Origin: Nocardioides sp. Arc9.136
GTDB taxonomy: Bacteria; Actinomycetota; Actinomycetes; Propionibacteriales; Nocardioidaceae
Length of the DNA stretch: 64,000 nucleotides
Direction: 5' to 3'
Assembly: GCF_030506255.1 (NCBI RefSeq)
Contig: NZ_CP113431.1
Location: forward strand, 3,359,001-3,423,000
The notes beneath the pieces were generated by a model. It saw only the letters and a program-made list of their open reading frames with translations, had not been told where the DNA came from and did not search any database. Below, piece after piece: positions 16,310 through 25,370 of the stretch (its first letter is position 1; the number at the start of each line of letters is the position of its first letter). The translations under genes and the position numbers were made by a program.

Positions 16310-18354
16310 GAGCCCACCTCGATCATCGCCTCGCCGGAGACCACGCCGACCGAGCGGACCTGGGCGGAGCCGACGAGCTCCTGGTAGGACAGGACTGGCA
16401 GCCGGTCGACCTGCTGGTGGACCAACCGGCGCAACGCCGGCCGGATCTGCGGGGCGCAGACCAGCACCGGGCGGATGTCGGCGTTCTCCGCCTCGATGAG
16501 CAGCTGACCCAGCCGGGTCACCACCGACTGGGCGAGCACCGGGTCGAGGAGGAGCACGTTGCCCTCCTCCCCCAGCCGCATCGACTCCAGCATCTGCTGC
16601 TCCAGGCGCGGGTCGAGGCTGATCACGTGGACCACCCCCTCGCGCAGGTGCGGTGCGACGACGGCGGGCCCGAGCGCGACCCGGGCCGCCTCGACGAGGG
16701 CGTCGTGCTCCTTGCTGTCGGCGGCGCGCAGCGAGAGCGCCTCGTAGATCCGGACCAGGTCGCGGATCGACACCCCCTCGTCGAGGAGCGACTGCAGCAC
16801 CCGCTGCACCTGGCCGAGGCTGAGCAGCGTCGGGGTCAGCTCGTCGACCACGACCGGGTGCGTCCGCTTGAGCACGTCGGTGAGCAGCCGGACGTCCTCG
16901 CGGCCGAGCAGGCGGCTGGCGTGGGTGTTGACCACGTGGGAGAGGTGGGTGGTCATGACGGCGGTCCGCTCGACCACGGTCGCGCCGCCGATCTCGGCCT
17001 GGTGGGCGAGCTCGGCGGGGATCCACTTCGCCTCGAGGCCGAAGACCGGCTCCCGGGTGAGCTCGCCGGGCAGCGACGCGAGGTGGTCGCCGATCGCCAG
17101 GACCGTGCCGCGCGGCGCCTCGCCGCGGGCGACCTCGATGCCGAAGAGCTTGATGACGTAGGTGCGCAGCGGGAGCTCGAGGTTGTCGCGGGTGCGCACC
17201 GGCGGGATCAGCACGCCGGTCTCGAGCGCCACCTTCCGGCGCAGCGCCTTGACCCGCTCCAGCAGGTCGCCGCCGTGCTCGCGGTCGACGAGGTCGATGA
17301 GGTCCGCGGAGAGCTCCAGGCTGAGCGGGTCGACCTGGATCTCCGCGGCGAGCAGCTCGGGGGTGTCCCGCGGGGCGGCGGCGAGCTCGGGGGCCTGCTC
17401 CGCCGCGGCGTCGCCGGAGGACTCGTCGATCCGGGTGGAGACGAGGAGGAAGGCGCCGCCGGCGAGCAGGAACGGGATCTTCGGCATGCCGGGCACCAGG
17501 CACAGGGCGAGGGCGGAGCCGCCCGCCACGCGCAGCGGCGTCCGCTGCCGGGTGAGCTGGCGGATGATGTCGGAGCCCATGTCGCCGTCGCCGACGCCGC
17601 GGGTCACCACCAGGCCGGTCGCCACCGAGAGCAGCAGCGCCGGGATCTGGGAGACCAGGCCGTCGCCGACCGAGAGCAGGCTGTAGGTCTGCACCGCGTC
17701 GCCGGCCGACATCCCCCGCTGGGCCATGCCCACGGCGAAGCCGCCCAGAAGGTTGACCAGCGTGATCACGATCGCGGCGATCGCGTCGCCCTTGACGAAC
17801 TTCGAGGCGCCGTCCATCGCGCCGTAGAAGTCCGCCTCGGCGTGCACCTCGGCCCGGCGCCGCCGCGCCTGCTCCTCGTCGATCAGGCCGCTGTTGAGGT
17901 CGGCGTCGATGGCCATCTGCTTGCCCGGCATCGCGTCGAGCGTGAACCGCGCGCCGACCTCCGCGACGCGGCCGGCGCCGTTGGTGATCACGACGAACTG
18001 GATGACCAGCAGGATCGCGAAGACGATCAGGCCGACGATCAGCGAGCCGCCGACGACGAAGTGGCCGAAGGTCTCGATCACCTTCCCCGCGTCGCCGTGC
18101 AGCAGGACCAACCGGGTCGCGCTGACGTTGAGCGCCAGCCGGAACAGCGTCATCACGAGCAGGACCGCGGGGAACGCCGCGAAGTCGAGCGGGCGGCTCA
18201 CGAACATCGCGGTGAGCAGGATCAGCAGCGCACCGGTGATGTTCAGCGCGATCAGCAGGTCCAGGACGATCGCCGGCAGCGGGATCACCAGCATGACCAC
18301 GATGAGCACGATGCCGAGCGGCACGCCGAGCTGGGTCAGGCGCTTCAGGGACAA
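16306..18354 (-). CDS. flhA: Flagellar export gate protein FlhA, 682 aa
   Basis: Core of the flagellar type III export gate. Eight membrane helices occupy roughly residues 10-320, containing the family signature GARFTLDAMPGKQMAIDADL and the FHIPEP loop. The cytoplasmic domain (about 340-682) forms the ring that docks chaperone-substrate pairs; ILLDPVLAQ and LICAPQIR-like segments near the end are typical. Length is normal for the family. The start is a TTG at 18354 with GAGGAG upstream, 82 bases beyond the flhB stop, so it may be translated somewhat independently. A GTGA overlap couples it to the small membrane protein gene. Confidence 0.95.
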   Translation of the reverse strand: MSLKRLTQLGVPLGIVLIVVMLVIPLPAIVLDLLIALNITGALLILLTAMFVSRPLDFAAFPAVLLVMTLFRLALNVSATRLVLLHGDAGKVIETFGHFVVGGSLIVGLIVFAILLVIQFVVITNGAGRVAEVGARFTLDAMPGKQMAIDADLNSGLIDEEQARRRRAEVHAEADFYGAMDGASKFVKGDAIAAIVITLVNLLGGFAVGMAQRGMSAGDAVQTYSLLSVGDGLVSQIPALLLSVATGLVVTRGVGDGDMGSDIIRQLTRQRTPLRVAGGSALALCLVPGMPKIPFLLAGGAFLLVSTRIDESSGDAAAEQAPELAAAPRDTPELLAAEIQVDPLSLELSADLIDLVDREHGGDLLERVKALRRKVALETGVLIPPVRTRDNLELPLRTYVIKLFGIEVARGEAPRGTVLAIGDHLASLPGELTREPVFGLEAKWIPAELAHQAEIGGATVVERTAVMTTHLSHVVNTHASRLLGREDVRLLTDVLKRTHPVVVDELTPTLLSLGQVQRVLQSLLDEGVSIRDLVRIYEALSLRAADSKEHDALVEAARVALGPAVVAPHLREGVVHVISLDPRLEQQMLESMRLGEEGNVLLLDPVLAQSVVTRLGQLLIEAENADIRPVLVCAPQIRPALRRLVHQQVDRLPVLSYQELVGSAQVRSVGVVSGEAMIEVGS

Positions 18355-18436
18355 CGCGGGTGGCTCCTCGGGGAGGCTGCGGGCGGCGCCGTCCCTGGCG
18401 CGGGTGGGGGCCGTCCTGGTCCCCTGCTGCCCACCC

Positions 18437-19582
18437 CTATCGGCCGGGCAGCGCCGCGGCTGAGGAGTTCCGCGGACGACGACGGCCGCTCGTCACCGCG
18501 GGCAGGTCGGTCGTCGCCCGCGGGGTCCGGTGCTCGCCCCCGCGCTGCCCCCGCGCGCGCCGGCTGATCACGAACGCGAGCACCTGCGCGACGGCCGCGA
18601 ACAGCTCGGCCGGGATCTCCCGACCGACGTCGGTGGCGGCGTACAGCGCCCGGGCGAGGGGTACGTCGCGCACGAGCGGCACGTCGTTGGCCGCCGCCGT
18701 CTCGCGGATCCGCTGGGCGACCAGCCCCGCGCCGCGCGCGACCACGCGCGGGGCCGGCGAGCCCTCGTCGTACCGCAGGGCGACGGCGACGTGCGTGGGG
18801 TTGACCAGGACCACGTCGGCGGTCGGCACGTCGGCGAGCATCCGGTTGCGCGACGCCGCGAGCTGGCGCGAGCGGATGGCGCTCTTGACCAGCGGGTCGC
18901 CCTCGGTCTGCTTGTGCTCCCGCTTGACCTCGTCCTTGCTCATCCGGGTCTGCTTGCCGATCCGGCGGCGCTGCACCGCGTAGTCGACGACCGCCATCAG
19001 CAGCCCGGCGATCGCGATGTTGCGCAGCATGGTGAGCGCCTCGCCGCCGACGATCTCCAGCACGACGCCGACCGGCACGAACCCGCCGAGGACCGGCATC
19101 ATCGCGTCGACGCCGAGCCAGACCAGGCCGGCGACCAGGGCGCACTTGACCAGCATCTTCGCCCCCTCCCACCAGGCCTGCGGGCCGAAGATCCGCTTGA
19201 AGCCCTTGATGGGGTCGAGCTTCTTGGGGTTCGGCGTGACCGTCTTGGTGGCGACGAAGAACCCGCCCTGCGCCAGCGCGCCGGCGACCCCGACGACCAT
19301 CACGCAGCAGCCGAGCACCACCAGGGTGAGCAGGATGTGCCCGCCGGCCTCGGCGAGCAGCTCGAGCGCCATCGGCACGTCGGCGCCCTCCGCGGAGCTC
19401 AGGCACCGCTCGAGCAGGGCCGACAGGGTCTCCAGCTCGTGGCGCAGCAGCGCCGGGATCACCAGCGAGACCAGCAGCAGGGCCGACCACGCGCCGAGCT
19501 CCTGGGTGCGCGCGACCTGCCCCTCCTTGCGCGCCTCCTTGCGGCGCTTGGGTGTCGGCTTCTCGGTCTTGTCGTCGCTCAC
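18437..19582 (-). CDS. flhB: Flagellar export switch protein FlhB, 381 aa
   Basis: Controls the change from rod/hook to filament export. The N-terminus EKPTPKRRKEARKEGQ is characteristic, four membrane helices follow (about residues 25-215), and the cytoplasmic domain carries the autocleavage site NPTH at residues 261-264 (VLVNPTHVAVALRY). The last ~40 residues are a basic extension (RRARGQRGGEHRTPRAT) longer than in E. coli FlhB. The GTG at 19582 overlaps the fliR stop. Confidence 0.95.
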   Translation of the reverse strand: MSDDKTEKPTPKRRKEARKEGQVARTQELGAWSALLLVSLVIPALLRHELETLSALLERCLSSAEGADVPMALELLAEAGGHILLTLVVLGCCVMVVGVAGALAQGGFFVATKTVTPNPKKLDPIKGFKRIFGPQAWWEGAKMLVKCALVAGLVWLGVDAMMPVLGGFVPVGVVLEIVGGEALTMLRNIAIAGLLMAVVDYAVQRRRIGKQTRMSKDEVKREHKQTEGDPLVKSAIRSRQLAASRNRMLADVPTADVVLVNPTHVAVALRYDEGSPAPRVVARGAGLVAQRIRETAAANDVPLVRDVPLARALYAATDVGREIPAELFAAVAQVLAFVISRRARGQRGGEHRTPRATTDLPAVTSGRRRPRNSSAAALPGR

Positions 19583-20346
19583 GACGCCCCCACGATCGCG
19601 GCCATGGCCTCCAGCGCCGCCTCGACCAGGCGGTCGACCACCCCGGGGAGCACCGGGAAGGACAGCCCGACGAGCAGCAGGGTGAGGCCGATCTTGGCGG
19701 GGAACACGACGTTGATCGCGTTCAGCTGCGGGGCCACCTTGGTCAGCAGGGCGAGCCCGAGGTCGGTGATGAACAGGACCGCAGCCATCGGCAGCGCGAT
19801 CTGGACCGCGGTGATGAAGAACAGCTGGAAGACCGAGGTCAGCACCTCCACTCCCCCGGGGAGCTCGGGGCTGCGACCGATCGGGACCGCCGCGAAGGAG
19901 CGCAGCAGCCCGCCGACGACGATCAGGTAGCCGCCGCTGACGAACAGCAGGACGGTCGCGAGCCACTGGTGCAGGTTGCCGAGCACGGTGCTGGAGTTCA
20001 TGCCCAGCGGGTCGAACGCCTGGGCGAGGGAGAAGCCGCCGAAGACGTCGATGAGGGAGCCGGCCGCCGCCACCGCGGTGAAGAGCAGGGAGGTGACGTA
20101 CCCCATCGCCGCGCCGAGCACCACCTGGGTGACCACGGTCATCAGCAGGCCGATCGTGTCGACCGGGATCCTGCTGTCGCCCAGGGACGGGGAGACCGCC
20201 AAGGCCAGCCCCAGGGCCAGCACCACCTTCGCCGCGGACGGGACGGTGCGCGAGGAGAACGGCTGCACGACCGCGAGCCAGGCGATGATCCGCACCGAGG
20301 CGACCAGGAACGTCAGCAGCGGCTCGCCGGAGACGGTGAGGGTCAT
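19579..20346 (-). CDS. fliR: Flagellar export gate protein FliR, 255 aa
   Basis: Membrane component of the FliP5-Q4-R1 export gate. About six hydrophobic helices are visible, with the conserved segments VRIIAWLAVVQPFSSRTVP, FGGFSLAQAFDPLGMNSSTV and the C-terminal LTKVAPQLNAINVVFPAKIG, close to the family consensus ARVAPQMNVFVVG. Length is usual. It overlaps flhB by GTGA and follows fliQ by 12 bases. Confidence 0.95.
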   Translation of the reverse strand: MTLTVSGEPLLTFLVASVRIIAWLAVVQPFSSRTVPSAAKVVLALGLALAVSPSLGDSRIPVDTIGLLMTVVTQVVLGAAMGYVTSLLFTAVAAAGSLIDVFGGFSLAQAFDPLGMNSSTVLGNLHQWLATVLLFVSGGYLIVVGGLLRSFAAVPIGRSPELPGGVEVLTSVFQLFFITAVQIALPMAAVLFITDLGLALLTKVAPQLNAINVVFPAKIGLTLLLVGLSFPVLPGVVDRLVEAALEAMAAIVGAS

Positions 20347-20358
20347 CGCAGGCCCCGG

Positions 20359-20628
20359 TCAGCCGAGGAGGGCGGGGATCTGGGAGTAGAGCTGCTCGGT
20401 GAAGTTCACCAGCGTGTGCAGCATCCAGTTCCCGCTGACCAGCAGCGCGATGCCGACGCCGACGACCTTCGGCACGAACGACAGGGTGAACTCCTGGATC
20501 TGCGTCATCGACTGGAACAGCGAGATGGCGAAGCCGATGACCAGCGACGTGACCAGGATCGGGGCGGACAGCTTGAGCGCGACGACCATGGTCTGCATCG
20601 CGATCTCGATGATCTCGGTGTCACTCAT
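20359..20628 (-). CDS. fliQ: Flagellar export gate protein FliQ, 89 aa
   Basis: Small two-helix membrane subunit of the export gate, spiralling around FliP and FliR. The sequence MSDTEIIEIAMQTMV, the first helix (ILVTSLVIGFAISLFQSMTQ), the conserved QIQEFTLSFVPKVVGVG and the second helix are all normal, as is the length. It sits 7 bases after fliP and 12 bases before fliR. Confidence 0.96.
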   Translation of the reverse strand: MSDTEIIEIAMQTMVVALKLSAPILVTSLVIGFAISLFQSMTQIQEFTLSFVPKVVGVGIALLVSGNWMLHTLVNFTEQLYSQIPALLG

Positions 20629-20635
20629 CGGTCGC

Positions 20636-21526
20636 TCACCCGTAGCTCCCCACGAGCGCGGTGATGATCAGCGCCCAGCCGTTGACCAGCACGAACAGCA
20701 GCAGCTTGAACGGCAGCGACACCATCGCCGGCGGCATCATCATCATGCCCAGCGCCATCAGCGCCCCGCTCACGACGATGTCGATGACGAGGAACGGGAT
20801 GAAGATGATGAAGCCGATGACGAAGGCCTGCTCGAGCTCGCTGAGGATGAACGCCGGCACGAGCGTCGACATCGCGACGTCCTCGCGGGTCTCCGGCAGC
20901 TCGCGGCCCGAGACGTTGGTGAGCAGCTCCAGCTCCTCGTCGTCGGTCTGGGCGAGCATGAAGCCGCGCAGCGGCGCGATCCCGTCCTCCCAGGCCTGGG
21001 TGCTCGTCTTGTCGCCGTCGAGGTAGGGCTGGAGGCCGGCGTCGTTGATGTCGGAGAGCACCGGCGCCATGATGAAGAGGCTGAGGAACAGCGCGAGGCC
21101 GGCCAGCACCTGGTTCGGCGGGGTCTGCTGCAGGCCGAGCGCGTTGCGGGTCAGGCCCAGCACGATCAGGATCTTCGTGAAGCTGGTGCAGGTCAGCACG
21201 ATCGCCGGCAGCAGCGAGAGCAGCGTGAGGGTCAGCAGCACCGCGACCGACGTGCCGGGCTTGTCGGTCAGCCCCTCGAGGTCGACGGTGACCGAGTTGT
21301 CCCCGCCGTCCGGGCCGTCGGGGCCCTGCGGACCGCCCGGCGGCAGCGCGAGGGCGTGCGGCCCGACCTCCGGCACGTCGCCGGCGACGGCCGCGGCGGA
21401 GGCGTGGGCGTGGGCGCCCGCGACGGGCAGGGCGAGCCACAGCCCCGCGGTGACCAGCGCCAGCAGGAGGGCAGCCCCGACGAGCCGTCCCGGCCGGAGC
21501 ACGGGACGGTGGGCGGCGGCGCTCAC
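20636..21526 (-). CDS. fliP: Flagellar export gate protein FliP, 296 aa
   Basis: Pentameric core of the export gate. A hydrophobic N-terminal stretch (about residues 14-35) is a cleavable signal of the kind FliP carries. It is followed by a Gly/Pro/Asp-rich linker and the conserved body: TLLSLLPAIVLTCTSFTKI, LGLQQTPPNQVLAGLALFLS, PAFILSELEQAFVIGFIIFI and SGALMALGMMMMPPAMVSLP. The GTG at 21526 overlaps the fliO stop. Confidence 0.95.
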   Translation of the reverse strand: MSAAAHRPVLRPGRLVGAALLLALVTAGLWLALPVAGAHAHASAAAVAGDVPEVGPHALALPPGGPQGPDGPDGGDNSVTVDLEGLTDKPGTSVAVLLTLTLLSLLPAIVLTCTSFTKILIVLGLTRNALGLQQTPPNQVLAGLALFLSLFIMAPVLSDINDAGLQPYLDGDKTSTQAWEDGIAPLRGFMLAQTDDEELELLTNVSGRELPETREDVAMSTLVPAFILSELEQAFVIGFIIFIPFLVIDIVVSGALMALGMMMMPPAMVSLPFKLLLFVLVNGWALIITALVGSYG

Positions 21527-22089
21527 GACGCCTGGCCCCGGACCGCCTCGACGGCGCGCCGCCACGTGGCCGGCGACAGCAGCGAGCCGGCCAGCGGGCC
21601 GTCGTCCTGCCGGGTGGGCCGGGTGGGCCGGGCCGCGCGTCGTGCGCCGGGGCGGGCCGCCCGGGTCGCAGCGGTCGCACCGGCCGCAGCGGTCGTCCGG
21701 GCCAGCTCGGCGGCCTGCTCGTGCAGCACGGCGGCGAAGTACGGCTGGTCACGTGCCTGGTCGTGTGCCTGCTGTGCCGGTCCGTCCGTCGGCTCGCGCT
21801 CGACGCCGGGGAGCGCGGTGACGGTCGCGGCCTCGGCGGGGACGAGGTCGGCGCCGTCGAGCTCGGTGATCATCCGGACCTGCTGCTCGGTGACGCCGAG
21901 GAGCAGCGTGCGACCGCCCACCGCGACGACGGCGACCGAGGCGTGCCGACCCACGGCCTGGCGGTGGAGCACCGACAGCGGGGCACCGCTGCGGGTGCCG
22001 AGGCGGCGCTGGGCGACCCGGGCGACGATCAGCACCAGCCCCAGGACGACGGCCAGCGAGAAGACCAGCCGCAGGACGAGCTCGAGCAC
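21523..22089 (-). CDS. fliO: Flagellar biosynthesis protein FliO, 188 aa
   Basis: FliO helps assemble the FliP ring. One membrane helix at the N-terminus (LVLRLVFSLAVVLGLVLIVARVAQRR, about residues 4-25) is followed by the short conserved cytoplasmic domain LSVLHRQAVGRHASVAVVAVGGRTLLLGV, then a long Ala/Arg/Thr-rich tail of low complexity. The GTG at 22089 lies 7 bases after the fliN stop with TGAGG before it. Identity rests on position between fliN and fliP plus this short motif. Confidence 0.85.
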   Translation of the reverse strand: MLELVLRLVFSLAVVLGLVLIVARVAQRRLGTRSGAPLSVLHRQAVGRHASVAVVAVGGRTLLLGVTEQQVRMITELDGADLVPAEAATVTALPGVEREPTDGPAQQAHDQARDQPYFAAVLHEQAAELARTTAAAGATAATRAARPGARRAARPTRPTRQDDGPLAGSLLSPATWRRAVEAVRGQAS

Positions 22090-22096
22090 GACGACC

Positions 22097-22939
22097 TCAG
22101 CCCGCGGTCGCGGTCTCGAGGATCTCGGTGACGCGCAGGCCGAAGTCCTCGTCGATGACGACGACCTCACCACGGGCGATGAGGTGGCCGTTGACCAGCA
22201 GGTCGGCCGGGCTGCCGGCCGCGCGGTCGAGCTCCAGCACGTTGCCCGGGCTCAGCGCGAGGAGGTCCCGCAGCGTCATCCGGGTGCGCCCGAGCTCGAC
22301 GGTGACCTCCATGTCGACCTCGTTGAGCATCTCGATGCCGCGGCGCGGCCCCGGGGTGCTGGCGGAGCCGGGTGCGGGCACGGTCAGCGGGTGCGGCGCT
22401 GCCGGCGAGCCGGCAGCGGCGGCCACGGGCGCGGCACCGCCGACGGCGGGCAGCGGCACGGGAGTGGGGCCCCCGGCCGCGTGGGCGGACAGGGTGGGGA
22501 TCGAGACGAGCAGGGCGGCGGCGATCGTGTCGCCGACGAGCGGCACGACGGCGAAGCCGGCGTCGGTGCCGGCCAGCACGGAGGGGACGACGGCGTCGCG
22601 GTCGACCTGGCGCGCGGCCCGCACGGTGGTGCCGAGCACGGCCGCCGCGGCGTCGAGCGCCGGCTGCACCGCTGCCGGCAGGTCCAGGCCGCCGATCGGG
22701 CTGGACGCGAGTGCCGAGACCAGGTCGTCGGCGACCAGGAGCCCCAGCACGCCGCCGACGGGACCGCCGAGCTCGGCGACGACGGCGCCGGCGAAGAGCG
22801 CGGTCACCTCGGGGCCGCCCGGCTGGACGCCACCGGCCTCCAGCTCGTCGGCGGCCGGGATCACCGCGGCAGCCGCCCGGGCGGCGGCGAGCGCGAGCTC
22901 GTCGGGGTCGCGGGGCGTACCGGTCGGCATGGTGGTCAC
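22097..22939 (-). CDS. fliN: Flagellar switch protein FliN, long form, 280 aa
   Basis: C-ring component for torque switching and export docking. The C-terminal ~80 residues are the SpoA/FliN domain: MLNEVDMEVTVELGRTRMTL, LRDLLALSPGNVLELDR and VNGHLIARGEVVVIDEDFG. The ~200 residues before it are unusual for FliN; residues ~10-165 resemble, loosely, the CheC-like half of FliY, but lack a clear phosphatase motif. A Pro/Ala linker joins them. The GTG at 22939 overlaps the fliM stop and has GAAGGAA 5 bases upstream, so it is preferred to the ATG at 22930. Confidence 0.9.
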   Translation of the reverse strand: MTTMPTGTPRDPDELALAAARAAAAVIPAADELEAGGVQPGGPEVTALFAGAVVAELGGPVGGVLGLLVADDLVSALASSPIGGLDLPAAVQPALDAAAAVLGTTVRAARQVDRDAVVPSVLAGTDAGFAVVPLVGDTIAAALLVSIPTLSAHAAGGPTPVPLPAVGGAAPVAAAAGSPAAPHPLTVPAPGSASTPGPRRGIEMLNEVDMEVTVELGRTRMTLRDLLALSPGNVLELDRAAGSPADLLVNGHLIARGEVVVIDEDFGLRVTEILETATAG

Positions 22940-23901
22940 AAGAGTTCCTTCGGGGTGGCGACGATGAGGGCGGCCAGGCGCGGGCCCTGGGTGCCGGCGG
23001 TGGCGTGGGCGAAGACGGTGCCGTCGACGGCGACGTCGAGGGGCGCGGAGGCCGGGTGGCCCAGGCGGATGACGTCGCCGGGGCGCAGGTCGGCGAAGAC
23101 CTGGGGGGTCAGCGTGGTCGGCCGGCAGCGGACGGCGACGTCCACCGGCACGTGCTCGAACTGCTGGCGGAGGAGCTCGGCGGCCTGCGCCCGCTGGGCG
23201 CGCTCCCGGCCGGAGACCGGAGCGGGCGCCGCGGCGGCCGTCAGGTGCGGCAGCAGCCCGACGAACGGCAGGCACACGGTCATCCGGTGGGCGCGCTCGT
23301 CGATGCGGAGCTCGAGGTCCACGACGACGACCACGTCGGAGGCGCCGGCGGCCTGGGCGAACTGCGGGCTGTACTCGACGCCCTCGACCGTCGGCTCGAT
23401 CGGCACGATCGAGCCCAGCGAGTAGCGCATCTCGCCGAAGAGCCGGTCCATGAGGCCGCTGACGACGCCGCTCTCGATCTCGGTGAGGGGCCGTCGCGGC
23501 TGCCGGTCGGACCCGGGCCCGCCGAGCATGTGGTCGATGCAGGCCATGACCGACTCCAGCGGCATCTCGAGGATGCCCCGCCCGGCGACCGGGTCGGCAC
23601 TGAAGAGGGTGAGGTACGTCGTGCTCGGCAGCGACTGGACGTACTCGGCGTACGTGCGCTGGTCGATGCCGCGGAGGGTGACCTGGCAGACGCTGCGCAG
23701 CATGGAGGTGAACACCGTGGTCACCTGCCGGCCGAAGCCGTCGAACGCGAGCTGCAGCATCCGCTGGTGCTCGCGGCTGAGCTGGAGCGGCCGGCTGAAG
23801 TCGTAGGGCACCGCGACGGCCGAGGCCGAGCGGCCCCGACGGCGCGACCGTACGGCCGAGGGCGCGGCGGTGCGCTCGGCTGCGGACGTCGTCGTGCTCA
23901 C
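22936..23901 (-). CDS. fliM: Flagellar motor switch protein FliM, 321 aa
   Basis: C-ring protein that binds phosphorylated CheY and FliG. The middle domain has FSRPLQLSREHQRMLQLAFD, LPSTTYLTLFSADP, GRGILEMPLESVMACIDHML-like and LTEIESGVVSGLMDRLFGEM segments, and the C-terminal SpoA domain includes FADLRPGDVIRLGHP. The classical N-terminal CheY-binding peptide (LSQxEIDALL) is not visible; the first ~35 residues are Ser/Arg-rich instead. Start choice is open: GTG 23940 and ATG 23913 are also in frame, but a sigma-28-type promoter covers 23910-23937, so GTG 23901, at or near the transcript's 5' end, is preferred. Confidence 0.9.
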   Translation of the reverse strand: MSTTTSAAERTAAPSAVRSRRRGRSASAVAVPYDFSRPLQLSREHQRMLQLAFDGFGRQVTTVFTSMLRSVCQVTLRGIDQRTYAEYVQSLPSTTYLTLFSADPVAGRGILEMPLESVMACIDHMLGGPGSDRQPRRPLTEIESGVVSGLMDRLFGEMRYSLGSIVPIEPTVEGVEYSPQFAQAAGASDVVVVVDLELRIDERAHRMTVCLPFVGLLPHLTAAAAPAPVSGRERAQRAQAAELLRQQFEHVPVDVAVRCRPTTLTPQVFADLRPGDVIRLGHPASAPLDVAVDGTVFAHATAGTQGPRLAALIVATPKELL

Positions 23902-23909
23902 GGAGGCAC

Positions 23910-23937
23910 CCATCGGTCCCGCGGGCGCGGACCTGAG
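23910..23937 (-). promoter_or_regulatory. Sigma-28-type promoter of the fliM-flhA operon
   Basis: Reads CTCAGGT-N13-ACCGATGG on the minus strand (23937 to 23910). It matches the element in front of six other flagellar and chemotaxis units here, with the same 13-base spacer. The -10 part includes an in-frame ATG (23913), so the mature transcript would start downstream of it. Confidence 0.75.
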
Positions 23938-24014
23938 CACAAACGTGTCGACGGATCTTCAGCTGTCGGGGAGCCCCTCCCCGGTTCCTCCTGTCGGGCC
24001 GGTGGTCCCAGCCG

Positions 24015-24455
24015 TCACTGGGTGACGAACTGGGTGAAGTACACGTCCAGGACCTCCCCGTGGTAGCGGTGGTCCAGCTCGCCCATGAGCTCCTCCTTGA
24101 GCTCGTGGCGGTTCTTCGCGCGGACCAGCTCGTCGGCTTCGCGACCGCTGAACAGGTCGATGGTGGCGTCGAGCGCCTTGCTGCCGTCGGCGTGCGCGGC
24201 GCCCTCGACCAGCTGCAGCGCGATCCCGACGCTGAGGTAGTGGCCGTCGGCGAGGTTGACCTGCACCGGCTCCATGACCAGCACCTCCCCCGGCACCGGC
24301 TCGGCGTCCCCGCCGGGGCGCAGCAGGAACCAGTACGCCGCGGCTGCGGCGACCAGCGCGACGACCAGCAGCAGGACGAGCTTCTTGCGCCCGCCGCCGG
24401 ACGGCTCCTCCTCGGCGGCGGCGGCGGCCGGGGCCGGCAGCGTGGTGGTGCTCAT
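24015..24455 (-). CDS. fliL: Flagellar basal-body protein FliL, 146 aa
   Basis: Single-pass membrane protein that surrounds the stators. A short Ala/Glu-rich cytoplasmic tail and basic GGGRKKL precede one helix (about residues 25-42), then the periplasm-side FliL domain with EPVQVNLADGHYLSVGIALQ and the C-terminal LDVYFTQFVTQ, which is the usual ending. It overlaps motB by ATGA, giving a motA-motB-fliL unit. Confidence 0.92.
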   Translation of the reverse strand: MSTTTLPAPAAAAAEEEPSGGGRKKLVLLLVVALVAAAAAYWFLLRPGGDAEPVPGEVLVMEPVQVNLADGHYLSVGIALQLVEGAAHADGSKALDATIDLFSGREADELVRAKNRHELKEELMGELDHRYHGEVLDVYFTQFVTQ

Positions 24456-25369
24456 GAGGGGTCTCCCGAGTCGGTGGTGGGGGGCGTGGGGACGGCAGCG
24501 GACGTGGTGCGGGAGGCGTCGCCGTCCGCGAGCCCGGGCAGCAGCTCCCGCACGGTGGCGTCGGCCGGCGAGAGGACGACGATGTCGACGCGCTTGTTGA
24601 CGACCTGGGAGCCGGGGCGGGCCGGGTCGACCAGCGGTCGGGTCCGTCCGTACGCCGCCACCGAGAGCCGGTCGGTGCGGACCCCGAGCCGCTCCTCGAG
24701 GCGGCGCAGCACGGTGACCGCCCGCGCGGAGGAGAGGTCCCAGTCGGTGTCGAAGAAGGCCGGGCTCACGTCGACCTGGTTGGTGTTTCCCGCGATCTCC
24801 AGCCGGTCGGGCAGGTCGGCGAGGACGGGACCGACCGCGTCGACGACCCGCTCGCCGCGGGCCGACAGCGTGGCGAGGTCGTTGCGGAACACCACGTGCT
24901 TCGAGACCAGGCTGACGACCAGCCCGCGCTCGTCGTACGTCGTCCGCACGTCGCTCTCCAGCCCTCGCCGCCGCAGGGCCGCCCGGACCCGCGCCTCGAC
25001 CCCGCGCAGCCGGGCGAGCTCGCGCTGCGCGGCGTTGCGGGTGGCGACCGTCCGGTCCACCTGGCTGCCCGGGGCGGCGGCCGGCCGCGGGGTCCGCGGG
25101 GCCACCTGCGCGACCGCCTCGGTCCCCGGCTCCTGGAGCAGCGAGGAGCTGCCGTCGAGCACCGCGGACTCCTGGCCGAACCCCATGGCCAGGCTGGCCT
25201 TGAGCGCCTTGAATTTCTCCACGTCGGTCTGGCCCATGGCGAAGAGGACGATGAAGAGCACCATGAGCAGCGTGATCATGTCCGCGTAGGTGACCATCCA
25301 CCGCTCGTGGTTCTCGTGCTCCTCCTCCTCGTGCGGCCGGTGGCGCGAGCGGGTGGGCGGGCGGGACAC
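24452..25369 (-). CDS. motB: Flagellar stator protein MotB, 305 aa
   Basis: Ion-channel and wall-anchoring half of the stator. WMVTYADMITLLMVLFIVLF holds the ion-binding Asp30 in the single membrane helix. A plug/linker region follows, then an OmpA-like peptidoglycan-binding domain (about residues 150-270) with IAGNTNQVDVSP, DTDWDLSSARAVTVLRRL and RVDIVV near its end. Tyr rather than polar residues around the Asp are compatible with a proton motor, though the ion is not certain. The GTG at 25369 follows the motA stop by one base. Confidence 0.94.
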   Translation of the reverse strand: MSRPPTRSRHRPHEEEEHENHERWMVTYADMITLLMVLFIVLFAMGQTDVEKFKALKASLAMGFGQESAVLDGSSSLLQEPGTEAVAQVAPRTPRPAAAPGSQVDRTVATRNAAQRELARLRGVEARVRAALRRRGLESDVRTTYDERGLVVSLVSKHVVFRNDLATLSARGERVVDAVGPVLADLPDRLEIAGNTNQVDVSPAFFDTDWDLSSARAVTVLRRLEERLGVRTDRLSVAAYGRTRPLVDPARPGSQVVNKRVDIVVLSPADATVRELLPGLADGDASRTTSAAVPTPPTTDSGDPS

Positions 25370-25370
25370 C

